The position numbers and the translations under genes are program-made. Positions 52,144 to 61,222 of a DNA stretch of 64,000 nucleotides are shown piece by piece; the stretch's first letter is position 1, and every line of letters starts with the position of its first letter. The notes under the pieces are model-generated. The model was given only the letters and a program-made list of their open reading frames with translations, made no database searches and had not been told where the DNA came from. The stretch comes from Engelhardtia mirabilis (GTDB lineage Bacteria > Planctomycetota > UBA1135 > GCA-002686595): NCBI GenBank assembly GCA_007751255.1, contig CP036296.1, positions 1,860,001 to 1,924,000 of the forward strand. The letters run 5' to 3'.

Positions 52144-52437
52144 ATGGAGACTTTGAGAATCCCCCTCGCAGCCAAGCAGCAGTACGCCAAGGCGCACGCA
52201 GAGCACTACGGCGAACACGACCTGCTCGCGGCCCTGCGGGACTACGAACAAGTGATCGTGGTCTATCCGGAATCGCCCGAGGCCCACTACGCGCGCCGGC
52301 AGATCCTCTGCATCGTCAACAGGGTCGTTCCAGAGCAGGAGCTTCGGTTGGCGCAGGAGGCCCTGGCCGAGAACGCGCTGGCCCTTCAAGACCTGCAACG
52401 GGAGCGCGACGCAGCGGCGATCGCGAACCCGTCATGA
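52144..52437 (+). CDS. Small TPR-like helical protein
   Basis: The 97-residue product is taken from the ATG at 52144; an upstream ATG at 52072, overlapping the previous gene by 20 bases, is an alternative. It is entirely helical; residues 12-50 resemble one degenerate TPR (YAKAHAEHYGEHDLLAALRDYEQVIVVYPESPEAHYAR). Its TGA stop overlaps the ATG of the glycosyltransferase gene (ATGA), so it is translationally coupled to it and may act as an accessory of that enzyme. Confidence 0.62.
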   Translation: METLRIPLAAKQQYAKAHAEHYGEHDLLAALRDYEQVIVVYPESPEAHYARRQILCIVNRVVPEQELRLAQEALAENALALQDLQRERDAAAIANPS

Positions 52438-54902
52438 AGTCCGGCCAGCCGAACGGATCCGTTGTCTCCATCGCAAGGGAGCGGCAGTCGTCCCTGTGGA
52501 ATCTGCCGGAGGCGCAGGGCGACCCGGAGCGGACGTCCCCGTCGCCCCCCCGCGCGATCAGCAAGATCGCCATGATCGGCAACCACATGCCGCGTCAGTG
52601 TGGGATCGCCACGTTCACGACGCACCTGAGCGATTCGATCGGTGTGGCCTTCCCGGAGGTCGACTGCTTCGTGCTGGCCATGAACGACGTGGTGCACCGG
52701 CACGTCTATCCGAGCCGAGTGCGATTCGAGATCGCCGAGGGCGACCTGGCGTCGTACCACCGCGCTGCCGACTTCCTGAACGTCAACACCGTCGACGTGG
52801 TCTGCCTGCAGCACGAGTACGGCATCTTCGGCGGCCCGGCCGGGAGCCACATCATCGCCCTCCTGCGCGACCTGCGGATGCCGGTCGTCACGACGCTGCA
52901 CACGATCCTCGCCGAGCCGAACGCTGCCCAGCGGGCGGTGATGGACGAGCTGTTCGGCCTCTCCGAGCGCGTGGTCGTCATGAGCGAGCGCGGCGTCGAC
53001 CTCCTGCGCAGTGTCCACCAGGTGCCGGACGGCAAGATCGACCTGATTCCACACGGGATCCCGTTCTTGCCCGACGGCCGCTCCAGCAAGCAGCGCATCG
53101 GCGTCGAGGGCAAGCGCGTGCTTTTGACCTTCGGCCTGCTCTCGCCAGACAAGGGCATCGAGTACGCCATCGACGCCCTGCCGCAGATCCTCGAGCAGCA
53201 GCCGAACACGGTCTACATCGTCCTGGGTGTGACGCACCCGCACGTGAAGGACCAACACGGTGAGGCCTATCGCCTGATGCTCCAGAATCGCGCGCGGCGC
53301 CTCGGCGTCGGGTCGAGCGTCATCTTCTACGACCGCTTCGTGAGCCAGGACGAGCTCAACGACTTCCTGTCGGCCGCGGACATCTACGTCACGCCCTACC
53401 TGAAGGCCGAGCAGATCACCTCCGGGACCCTCGCCTACGCGGTTGGGTCCGGCAAGGCCGTGATCTCGACGCCGTACTGGTACGCCACCGAACTGTTGGA
53501 GGAAGAGCGCGGGGTGCTCGTCCCCTGGCGGGACTCCGCCGCGATCGCGAGCGCCGCCATCGAGCTGCTCGGCGACGATGAGAAGCGTGGCGCCATCTGT
53601 CGACGGGCGGCAGCCTACGGCCGCGACATGACCTGGCCGGCCGTGGCCCTCGAGTACGGCCAGAGCTTCGAGCGCGCGCGCGTCGGTCAGGAGCAGCGCA
53701 TGCGCACGGTCTTCCACGCGAAGACCTTGGCCAGTCGCCCGGTCGAGCTGCCGGCGCTCGTGTTGGACCACCTGCGGCACATGACCGACGGCACCGGCCT
53801 GCTGCAGCACGCCGCCTTCACCGTTCCTCGCCTCGAGGACGGCTACTGCCTGGACGACAACGCCCGAGGCCTGGCGGTCATGGCCCTGGCGGAGGAGGCC
53901 GGGACGGGGGATCGAGAGCTGATCCGCTCCCTGGGCTCGCGCTACCTGGCGTTCGTGCGCTACGCCTGGAACCCCGAGATCGGGCGCTTTCGCAACTTCA
54001 TGTCCTTTCGTCGGAGCTGGCAGGAGGAGTCGGGTTCGGAGGACAGCCACGGGCGGGCCCTCTGGGCGCTGGGGACCGTGGTCGGTCGCTCGGCGGGTCC
54101 GGGGCGGCGCTCCCTCAGCGGCGACCTGTTCCACGCGGCACTCCCGGTCCTGTCCGAGTTCACGAGCCCGCGCGCGTGGGCCTTCGCCCTGCTCGGTCTC
54201 GAGGAGTACCTGCGCGCCTTCCAGGGCGACAGTCGGGTGGAGGCCGTGCGGGAGCTCCTGGCCGAGCGCCTGCTCGACCTTTTCAACCGCACCAGCGAAC
54301 CCGATTGGCCTTGGTTCGAGGATAGCTTGACCTACTGCAGCGCTCGCATCGCCCAGGCCCTGCTGGTCTCGGGCGCGCGCATGGGGCGCGGCGACTTGGT
54401 CGAGGTCAGCCTTCGAGCGCTCGAATGGCTCAGCGACGTGCAGCGCTCTGCCGGGGGAGACTTCGCGCCCGTCGGCTCCGACGGCTTCTATGTGAAGGGC
54501 GGCCCCCGAGCGCGCTTCGATCAACAGCCCGTCGAGGCTTCGGCGATGGTCTCGGCCTGCCTGGCTGCCGGTCAGGTGACGGGCGACTCGAAGTGGTCGG
54601 TCTACGCCAGGCAAGCCTTCGACTGGTTCCTCGGCCAGAACGAGCTCCAGGAGCCGCTCTACGACGCGAGTACCGGCGGTTGTCGCGACGGGCTGCACGA
54701 AGACCGCGTCAACGAGAACCAGGGCGCCGAATCGACCCTCTCCTTCCTGCTGGCACTGCTCGAGATGCGAGCGGCCGATCGCATCGTGGGTGCGAACGCG
54801 AAGGCCCATCCGCTCACGGCAACGGTGGTCGCCAATGGCGACACCACACGGATCCCCAGATCGCGCGACATGGCTGCCTCGGCAAGCCAGGAAACCTCAT
54901 GA
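52434..54902 (+). CDS. GT4 glycosyltransferase fused to an (alpha/alpha)6-type domain
   Basis: The 822-residue product overlaps the previous gene by four bases. The first 420 residues are a GT-B glycosyltransferase of family 4: MIGNHMPRQCGIATFTTHL, VVTTLHTILAEPN, LLTFGLLSPDKGIEYAIDAL, and the donor-binding VTPYLKAEQITSGTLAYAVGSGKAVI (about 320-350). The C-terminal 380 residues are helical with repeated aromatic/acidic motifs (CLDDNARGLAVMAL, SEDSHGRALWALG, NENQGAESTLSFL), typical of (alpha/alpha)6 barrel hydrolases or phosphorylases. It is coupled to a GH130 gene, a known arrangement for making or recycling mannosyl glycans. Confidence 0.88.
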   Translation: MKSGQPNGSVVSIARERQSSLWNLPEAQGDPERTSPSPPRAISKIAMIGNHMPRQCGIATFTTHLSDSIGVAFPEVDCFVLAMNDVVHRHVYPSRVRFEIAEGDLASYHRAADFLNVNTVDVVCLQHEYGIFGGPAGSHIIALLRDLRMPVVTTLHTILAEPNAAQRAVMDELFGLSERVVVMSERGVDLLRSVHQVPDGKIDLIPHGIPFLPDGRSSKQRIGVEGKRVLLTFGLLSPDKGIEYAIDALPQILEQQPNTVYIVLGVTHPHVKDQHGEAYRLMLQNRARRLGVGSSVIFYDRFVSQDELNDFLSAADIYVTPYLKAEQITSGTLAYAVGSGKAVISTPYWYATELLEEERGVLVPWRDSAAIASAAIELLGDDEKRGAICRRAAAYGRDMTWPAVALEYGQSFERARVGQEQRMRTVFHAKTLASRPVELPALVLDHLRHMTDGTGLLQHAAFTVPRLEDGYCLDDNARGLAVMALAEEAGTGDRELIRSLGSRYLAFVRYAWNPEIGRFRNFMSFRRSWQEESGSEDSHGRALWALGTVVGRSAGPGRRSLSGDLFHAALPVLSEFTSPRAWAFALLGLEEYLRAFQGDSRVEAVRELLAERLLDLFNRTSEPDWPWFEDSLTYCSARIAQALLVSGARMGRGDLVEVSLRALEWLSDVQRSAGGDFAPVGSDGFYVKGGPRARFDQQPVEASAMVSACLAAGQVTGDSKWSVYARQAFDWFLGQNELQEPLYDASTGGCRDGLHEDRVNENQGAESTLSFLLALLEMRAADRIVGANAKAHPLTATVVANGDTTRIPRSRDMAASASQETS

Positions 54903-55843
54903 CCCCGACACCTGGCTACGAAGAGCTCTTTCACCGGCACGAAAAGAATCCGATCCTGACGGCGGCTGACTGGCCCTATGCAGTGCACTCGGTCTTCAAC
55001 CCAGGCGCGACGCGGCTGGCCGACGGCACGACGCTGCTGCTCGCGCGCGTCGAGGATCGACGCGGGCTCTCACACCTGTGCGCCGCCCGCTCCGTGAACG
55101 GCGTCGACGGCTGGATCATCGACGAGCAGCCGACCCTGGCGTCGGACCCGGCCAAGCATCCCGAGGAGCTGTGGGGGATCGAGGACCCGCGCATCACCTT
55201 CGTCGACGAACTCGGCAAGTACGCCGTGGCCTATACGGCGTTCAGCGAGGGAGGGCCGGGAGTTGCTCTGGCCCTGACGCGCGACTTTCGGGAGTTCGAG
55301 CGGTGTGGACTGGTGATGCAGCCGGACGACAAGGATGCCTGCCTGCTGCCGCGCCGCATCGATGGCAACTACGCCCTGATCCACCGGCCCGTGCACGATC
55401 AGGGGGCGCACATCTGGATCTCGTACTCGCCCGACCTCCGCAACTGGGGTGGTCACAAGGTCATGCTCCAGGCGCGCAAGGGCGGCTGGTGGGATGCGAA
55501 CAAGGTCGGCCTGTCCCCGCCCCTGATCGCGACCCCAGAGGGCTGGCTCATGATCTACCACGGTGTCCGGAACACCGCCGCCGGCGCGCTCTACCGACTC
55601 GGTCTGGCGCTGTTCGACCTCGAGCGTCCGGAGGTCTGTATCGCCCGGGGTGATTCGTGGGTCTTCGGTCCGGAGGCGAGCTACGAATGCCACGGGGACG
55701 TGGGTAACGTCGCCTTCCCGTGTGGCTACACGATCGGCGCGGACGGTGACACGATCTTCCTCTACTACGGCGCCGCGGACACCAGCATCGCCCTCGCTAC
55801 CGGAAGCGTGCGCGCGCTGTTGGCCTGGTTGGCGAAGAGCTGA
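54899..55843 (+). CDS. GH130-family glycoside phosphorylase/hydrolase
   Basis: The 314-residue product overlaps the glycosyltransferase gene by four bases (ATGA). It is a five-bladed propeller of the GH130 type. NPILTAADWPYAVHSVFNPGATRL opens the fold, LWGIEDPRITFVD carries the expected catalytic aspartate, and GWLMIYHGV and SYECHGDVGNVAFPCG are conserved substrate blocks. Family members phosphorolyse or hydrolyse beta-1,2- or beta-1,4-mannosides. Which linkage is used cannot be told here. With the GT4 fusion gene it suggests a mannoside turnover or synthesis function. Confidence 0.92.
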   Translation: MTPTPGYEELFHRHEKNPILTAADWPYAVHSVFNPGATRLADGTTLLLARVEDRRGLSHLCAARSVNGVDGWIIDEQPTLASDPAKHPEELWGIEDPRITFVDELGKYAVAYTAFSEGGPGVALALTRDFREFERCGLVMQPDDKDACLLPRRIDGNYALIHRPVHDQGAHIWISYSPDLRNWGGHKVMLQARKGGWWDANKVGLSPPLIATPEGWLMIYHGVRNTAAGALYRLGLALFDLERPEVCIARGDSWVFGPEASYECHGDVGNVAFPCGYTIGADGDTIFLYYGAADTSIALATGSVRALLAWLAKS

Positions 55844-56211
55844 GGGGCTGGACCTGGCTGCGGCGCAAAGCACCCACGCGAGGTGCGACGGGCGGGGTTC
55901 GGTGGTGCCGACGGATCCCAAGTCGCATCCCTGGTGGTCTCGGGTCCTCGGTGACGAACCAGGCCGCTTTCGGCGAGCGGCCATGGGGAGCCTCGCGTGG
56001 AGGTCCAGGGCTCCGGATTGCGGGTCCGCGCGCGACCGATTCGACAAGCAGTCCCACATCCCCCGGCGCTCCCGGGCACTTTCGCCGCCCTACATCCCCG
56101 GAGGGGACACTAGGCTTGACCCTCTCGCAACGAACTGGCCGTTGCCACCTCAGCCTGTCTCCCGGCCCTACCGGGCTCGCTCGGCGCCGCCGACCAGCAA
56201 CCTTTCGGACC
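55844..56211. other. Intergenic region, no gene seen
   Basis: The 370 bases between the GH130 gene and the beta-helix gene contain no supportable frame. No strong hairpin or promoter hexamers were recognised. Confidence 0.4.
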
Positions 56212-57855
56212 ATGAGATCACCGTCACCTGTCGCTCTCTCGACGCTGACCTATCCGACGCTGGCGCTTGCTCTGGCCCTGTGCCTGCCTGCGTCCCGCGC
56301 CGTGGCCCAAACGACGTGGCATGTGGACGGCAGCGTGGCGGGCCCGGGTAGTGGCAGCGCGGCAGATCCCTTCGCCTCGATCCAGGCCGCGATCGACAGC
56401 AACGCGGCCGTCGACGGTGACACGATCCTGGTCGGTCCAGGCACCTACGCGGAGCTGGTGGACCTGGGGACCAAGGAGCTGGTCCTGCGTAGCTCGGCGG
56501 GCGCGGACCAGACGATCATCGACGCGACCATCCAATGGTCGCTCGAGCAGAGCGCGATCAAGATCCGCGGCGGTCAGGGTTCGGCCTGCCGCGTGGAGGG
56601 CTTCACGGTTGTCGGTGGGGAGGGTACGCAGCTCGTGGAGCCCCTGTTCGGCACGACCGTGTTCGCGGGGGGCGGATTGCTGGTCCTGGGCACGTCGCCC
56701 ACGGTCGTCGACTGCGTCTTCCTGAGCAACACGCCGGGGATCGGCGGGGGCGCCTACATTCGCGACGGGTCGCCCGCCTTCAATGGCTGCAGGTTCGACG
56801 GCAACACGACCTTGCGCGAGGGCGGAGCGATCCAAGCGACGAACTCGGACCTGACCCTCGTCGACGTCGAGCTGCGCCAGAACAAGGCCGAGGCCGGGGA
56901 CGGCGGAGGGATCCACCTGGTGGGCGGCAGCTTGACCATGGTCGGTGGGCTCTTGGAGGGCAACACGGCCTGGAACGGCGGCAGCGGCGGGAACGTCGCC
57001 CTGCGCCAGGGCGCAGCGGCCCAACTGGTCAACGTGTCGATCAGGGGCGGGCGCACGCTCGACGGGAACGGCGCCGGCCTGTGGGTCGACGCCAGCAGCG
57101 CCCAGTTGCTGCAGTGCGAGTTGTCGACCAACTTCGCGGGCGATGTCTTCAGCAACCGCGAGGGAGGCGCGGTCTACGTCCTTTCCGGCGAGCTCGAGCT
57201 GCGGTCCTGCACCTTGACCGGGAACTCGAGCGCGCGCGGGGGCGCGGTGTTCGTGCAGGACAGCACGGCCACCGCGGTCGACTCGAGCTTCGTGGACAAC
57301 GTCGTCGTCTCGGGCGGCTCGTTCTACTACGCCGACGGGGGCGGGCTCGGCGCCAGCCAGTCGGCGGTGGTCCTCGACCGCTGCGACTTCGTCGGCAACC
57401 GGGCTTGGAACCAGAGCCCCGACAGCTGGGTCCCCATCGCCCGGGGTGGAGCCCTGTGGACCGACTCGGGGAGCGTCGTCGCCCTCGACTGCGCGTTCCG
57501 CCAGAACGAGGCCTACTACGACGCATGGGCTGATGCCAGTGGTCAGAAGCCCGTCCCGGGCGCCCAGGGCGGCGCCGTCTTCGGACCCGCGACGATCGTC
57601 GGCTCGCGCTTCTTCGCGAACCGTGCCCACTCGAATCCTGCGGTGTTGACCGGGCGGGCCGAGGGCGGCGCGGTGTTCGGCGCACGCTTGCGCGGCTGCC
57701 TGCTGGTCATGAACGAGGTCCAAGGCGTGGGGCCGGTGCCGGACGTCGGCCCGGCGGCCCAGGCCGCGTCGCTGCGCTGCTGCGTGCTCGGCGTCAACCT
57801 GCCGTCCAGCCTGCCCCCGCTCGGGCCGCTCTGCGTCGAGCAGACCTGTCCCTGA
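56212..57855 (+). CDS. Secreted right-handed parallel beta-helix protein
   Basis: The 547-residue product starts at the ATG at 56212, which opens a signal peptide ending near AVAQ. From residue 45 (DPFASIQAAIDSNAAVDGDTILVGPGTY) it shows the start of a DUF1565/pectate-lyase-like beta-helix. About 12 turns follow, with repeated GGG/GGA, N-x-A and C-x-F patterns (GGAIQATNSDLTLVDVELRQ, GGAVFVQDSTATAVDSSF). No catalytic aspartates of polysaccharide lyases are obvious. Unlike its secreted neighbours it lacks the C-terminal module. Likely a surface or periplasmic binding protein. Confidence 0.86.
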   Translation: MRSPSPVALSTLTYPTLALALALCLPASRAVAQTTWHVDGSVAGPGSGSAADPFASIQAAIDSNAAVDGDTILVGPGTYAELVDLGTKELVLRSSAGADQTIIDATIQWSLEQSAIKIRGGQGSACRVEGFTVVGGEGTQLVEPLFGTTVFAGGGLLVLGTSPTVVDCVFLSNTPGIGGGAYIRDGSPAFNGCRFDGNTTLREGGAIQATNSDLTLVDVELRQNKAEAGDGGGIHLVGGSLTMVGGLLEGNTAWNGGSGGNVALRQGAAAQLVNVSIRGGRTLDGNGAGLWVDASSAQLLQCELSTNFAGDVFSNREGGAVYVLSGELELRSCTLTGNSSARGGAVFVQDSTATAVDSSFVDNVVVSGGSFYYADGGGLGASQSAVVLDRCDFVGNRAWNQSPDSWVPIARGGALWTDSGSVVALDCAFRQNEAYYDAWADASGQKPVPGAQGGAVFGPATIVGSRFFANRAHSNPAVLTGRAEGGAVFGARLRGCLLVMNEVQGVGPVPDVGPAAQAASLRCCVLGVNLPSSLPPLGPLCVEQTCP

Positions 57856-57980
57856 TCGGTCGTCGGGGTCCCAGCCGGAGCTCCGGACGCCGATTGCCGC
57901 AGGGTACGGCGTTCGACGGCGCGCCTCGGCTTCGCGGCTGGTACCACCGCCTCCCAGACCACAACCCCCAGCCGCACCCC

Positions 57981-58721
57981 ATGCGAATCCGCCCAGCGCT
58001 CCTGGTCAGCACCCTGTTCAGCTTGCACCTCATCGGCTGCGCGTCGACGCACGAGGTGGGCGCCGGGGGCTGGACCGAGCTGACCTTGGAGGACTTCGTC
58101 AACGTCAACGGTGACACGAACACCTGGACCGAATCCGACGGCGTGATCCTGTGCAGCGGCCGACCCCTGGGCGGTGCCCGGACCAAGCAGATCTATCGGA
58201 ACTTCGAGTTGACCCTCGATTGGCGGCACCTGGAGCACGCTGGGAACTCGGGGGTCTTCCTCTGGTGCCCGGAGTCGGCCTTCACCGACCTGCCCCCGGG
58301 CACCCTGCCGCGCAGTGGGATCGAGGTGCAAGTGCTCGACCTCGGCTACGAGGAGAACTGGGAGGCCTCCAAGGGGGCGCCCTCCGATTGGTTCACGAGC
58401 CACGGCGACGTCTTCCCGGTGGGGGGCTCGTCGATGGTCGCGCGCACGCCGACGATCGACTACGTCGACGACCGAGGCGAGGCCTACACCGTGGGATCGC
58501 CGACCAGCTCGCGCAGTTTCCCCACGGCGCGCTTGGTGCGCCCAGCCGGTGAGTGGAACCACTACCGGATCGTGGCGATCGACGGAGCCGTGCGCCTGTG
58601 GGTGGGCGGCGAAGAGGTCAATGGCGGCTCGCAGTGCTCGCCGTCCGAGGGCTACCTGGCCCTGGAGGCCGAGGGCGCTCGGGTCGAGTACCGCAACCTC
58701 AGGCTGCGCGAGCTGCCCTGA
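57981..58721 (+). CDS. DUF1080 lipoprotein (3-keto-disaccharide hydrolase-like)
   Basis: The 246-residue product starts at the ATG at 57981. A lipoprotein signal (LVSTLFSLHLIGCAS) places the lipidated Cys at residue 20. The rest is one beta-jellyroll of the DUF1080 family: FELTLDWRHLEHAGNSGVFLW, PRSGIEVQVLD, and the C-terminal GEWNHYRIVAIDGAVRLWVGG... YLALEAEG. Members are concanavalin-like enzymes or binders acting on sugars; some act on 3-keto-disaccharides. It may act in the periplasm on the glycans handled by nearby genes. The catalytic residues are not verified. Confidence 0.9.
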   Translation: MRIRPALLVSTLFSLHLIGCASTHEVGAGGWTELTLEDFVNVNGDTNTWTESDGVILCSGRPLGGARTKQIYRNFELTLDWRHLEHAGNSGVFLWCPESAFTDLPPGTLPRSGIEVQVLDLGYEENWEASKGAPSDWFTSHGDVFPVGGSSMVARTPTIDYVDDRGEAYTVGSPTSSRSFPTARLVRPAGEWNHYRIVAIDGAVRLWVGGEEVNGGSQCSPSEGYLALEAEGARVEYRNLRLRELP

Positions 58722-58799
58722 CGCATCCCGCAGCGCTCCGAACGCGGCCGCTCTCCTGGCATCTGGATTGCCACCAGGCCAGCGGCCGCGCGACTGGAT

Positions 58800-60401
58800 C
58801 TACGGGATGACTTCGAACCAGAGGCCGTCGCTCAGGCTGGCCGAGGTGCCGTCCGCCTGCAGCGGGTCGAGGCCCAGCACCTGCACGTGCAGTCGGGTGC
58901 CCACGCCCAGCGAAGCGAGGGTCGCGGTTCCGACGGTCAACGAGACCGCGCCGTCACAGGTGCCGGGGTCGCCCGATCCGTGGCTGGCGGTGACCGGAAT
59001 GAAGGCCCAGGGGCCACCGACCAGCAGGGTCCCCGCCAGGAAGGGGACGTCCGCCGGACCGGGTCCGACGATCATCACGCCCGGTTGGTCGATGACCTCG
59101 TTGTCCGCTCGTAGGGTCAGCCCCGAGCCTCCGATTGCCGGGCTGCCAACCTTGCCCATCGTGGGCAGGCAACCCAGGGAGTTGAGCTTGGCGTCACCGT
59201 AGCGCACGACGACGCACTGGCTGATGCTCCAGTTCACGCTGCCCGTGGTGAGGTCGGCGGTCCACGGGTCGTCGAGGCCGTCGCCGTTGGTGTCGGCCAG
59301 GTGGGAAGCGTAGACCTGCGACGAGGTCGGCAGGGAGGTCGCGAGGGCGAAGCTACCACCGCCGTTGTTGACCAGCATTCGAGCTGCGCTCGAGCCTCCG
59401 GAGACCGCGAGCAGGTCGGGGCTTCCGTCGCCGTCGATGTCGCCGGTCGAGAGCCCGCGGAGGTAGTAGCCCAGGTTGGTCAGGGACTGGCCAACGGTGG
59501 GGAAGCTCCCGCTGCCGTCATTGATGAAGGTGGTCAGGCCGTACTTGTAGCCCGTCGCCAGATCCGCGTCCCCGTCGCCGTCCCAGTCCCCAGCGACGAT
59601 GCCACCGGCATAGATCCCGCCGCCCAGGCTCGGACCTCCATTGACGAAGGTGCCGTCCCCGACCCCGTAGGCGAACTGGATCGTGGGGCTGATCGACGAG
59701 GTTCCGCCGAGGTCCGCGAAGTCCAGGTGACCGTCACCATCGAAGTCGGCCATGCAGACCTCGGTCGCGGTCGTCGGAAGCATGTGGATCGGCTGCGGCG
59801 TGATCGCCCCTGCTCCGTTCCCGGTGAAGACCCAAAGGCCGCCCGAGAAGTGCAGGGAGTCCGGCGTGTACTGGCGCAGCGCCACGGCGGCGTCGAGGTC
59901 GCCGTCGCCGTCGAGATCCTCGAGGAACGCCGCGACGGGACTGCTGTCGAAGAAGCCCGGGAACTCGAACAGCGCGCCGCCCGTGAAGTGCCCGGCGCCG
60001 TCGTTGGTCAATAGGCGCACGCCGTCCTGGGCGTAGTAGTTGTAGCCCTCGGGAGTGATCTGCAGGGTCCCGCCGAGTGCCACGAGCGCGTCCAGGTCGC
60101 CGTCGCCGTCCATGTCGCCCAAGGCGACATTCAGGGGCCTGGACCCGACGTTGAGCTTCGTCGTGCTGAAGCCGAGCCCAGCTTGGTTCTCGAACAGCCA
60201 CAGCCCTGACGCGCCGGCGACGAGGGTGTCCAGGTCGCCGTCCTGATCCAGATCGCCCGTAGCGATGTCGGCCGCGGAGCTGCCCACATCCAGTGAGCCG
60301 GACGTGTAGATCTGTTGCAGGCACTCCTGGCCTGCATGGGCCGAGAGCGGGACGAGCGACGAGGCGAAGAGAAGCGGAATGAAGGTCGTTTTAATGGTCA
60401 T
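58800..60401 (-). CDS. Secreted FG-GAP/VCBS protein with planctomycete C-terminal module
   Basis: The 533-residue product starts at the ATG at 60401 (AGGA nine bases upstream) and opens a signal peptide ending near SAHA. It has seven DxDGDxDxD-type calcium-binding repeats (DLDQDGDLD, DMDGDGDLD, DLDGDGDLD, DFDGDGHLD, DWDGDGDAD, DIDGDGSPD, DTNGDGLDD), which build a propeller. The C-terminal 110 residues form a divergent copy of the shared module (ending LDPLQADG... LSDGLWFEVIP). The gene converges on the DUF1080 gene. Function unknown beyond secretion and calcium binding. Confidence 0.88.
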   Translation of the reverse strand: MTIKTTFIPLLFASSLVPLSAHAGQECLQQIYTSGSLDVGSSAADIATGDLDQDGDLDTLVAGASGLWLFENQAGLGFSTTKLNVGSRPLNVALGDMDGDGDLDALVALGGTLQITPEGYNYYAQDGVRLLTNDGAGHFTGGALFEFPGFFDSSPVAAFLEDLDGDGDLDAAVALRQYTPDSLHFSGGLWVFTGNGAGAITPQPIHMLPTTATEVCMADFDGDGHLDFADLGGTSSISPTIQFAYGVGDGTFVNGGPSLGGGIYAGGIVAGDWDGDGDADLATGYKYGLTTFINDGSGSFPTVGQSLTNLGYYLRGLSTGDIDGDGSPDLLAVSGGSSAARMLVNNGGGSFALATSLPTSSQVYASHLADTNGDGLDDPWTADLTTGSVNWSISQCVVVRYGDAKLNSLGCLPTMGKVGSPAIGGSGLTLRADNEVIDQPGVMIVGPGPADVPFLAGTLLVGGPWAFIPVTASHGSGDPGTCDGAVSLTVGTATLASLGVGTRLHVQVLGLDPLQADGTSASLSDGLWFEVIP

Positions 60402-61222
60402 GGCACCGGTTCCTATTTGGGCCCGCCCAGCCAATCTGCGTGGGCATCTGGATCAGCTTGGTGGTGGATCGAGCCCGGTCCCGTGACAGTCGGTTCATCT
60501 GCGCGAGTCGGTGACGCGCATCGTGCGGACTGGGGCCGGCCGCTTGCTGCAGGTCCAGCTCCGGTCCAGCTCCAGTCCAGCTCCCGGCTTCGACTACTTC
60601 GCCAGACCGCGACTGGTGGTGGGGCGCACGGTCGTGGCCGGTCGCCCTTGGAGTCATCATTGCGCCCTCTCGCCGGCAGGCATTCGGCAGGTGGGCGACG
60701 CGGGGGGGGCCCGATGGGACCCTCTGGAGTTCAATCGAGCCGTCGACCGGCCAGCCGATTCGCGCCAACGCTGCGAGGTCCTGGTCCAGCGGCCGACCCA
60801 CAGATTGCGCACGCGCTGGTACGACGGCGATAGGAGCGGACCCCGACGGCCGCCGGTTGAACCGAGCCGATGCTTAACCGGTGATGAAGCCGAGGCAGCG
60901 GCGATCTCTGTGGATCTGGCCGTCCCCGTCTCGCCGGGTCGTGAGAAGTTCCGCCCGCGAATGCGTGGATTGGCCCTCGGCACCGGGTCCGAAGGACCGT
61001 ATCCCGTGGAAGAGGCTAGGGTCCTCGATGATCACCTCCCGGACGCCCGGTGGTCTGTTCCCCGTCGCGCCGACAACGCGTAGCCGCCACGACACTCGTC
61101 ACGAGGCGCAACGATGCCTGCGGCGACCGGAGCCCGGGAGGGGACGCCGGATCTCTGAGCCAACGCACTAGGATCGCGCGCGCTCCGGCCGCGCGCACGA
61201 CCACCGATTCCAACGCTCCACC
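60402..61222. other. Long intergenic region with short direct repeats
   Basis: About 820 bases hold no supportable gene. GGTCCAGCTCC and close variants are repeated three times between 60,549 and 60,590. The region lies upstream of both the FG-GAP gene (minus) and the efflux operon (plus). No promoter is clear. Confidence 0.45.

Noticed and set aside
52386-54809. Minus-strand frame of 807 residues opposite the glycosyltransferase
   Set aside because: It is antisense to a clear GT4 protein with conserved motifs, and the composition is typical of shadow frames in high-GC DNA.
60511-61083. Gene in the 60.4-61.2 kb gap
   Set aside because: Competing frames on both strands, short direct repeats and no recognisable domain argue against coding.
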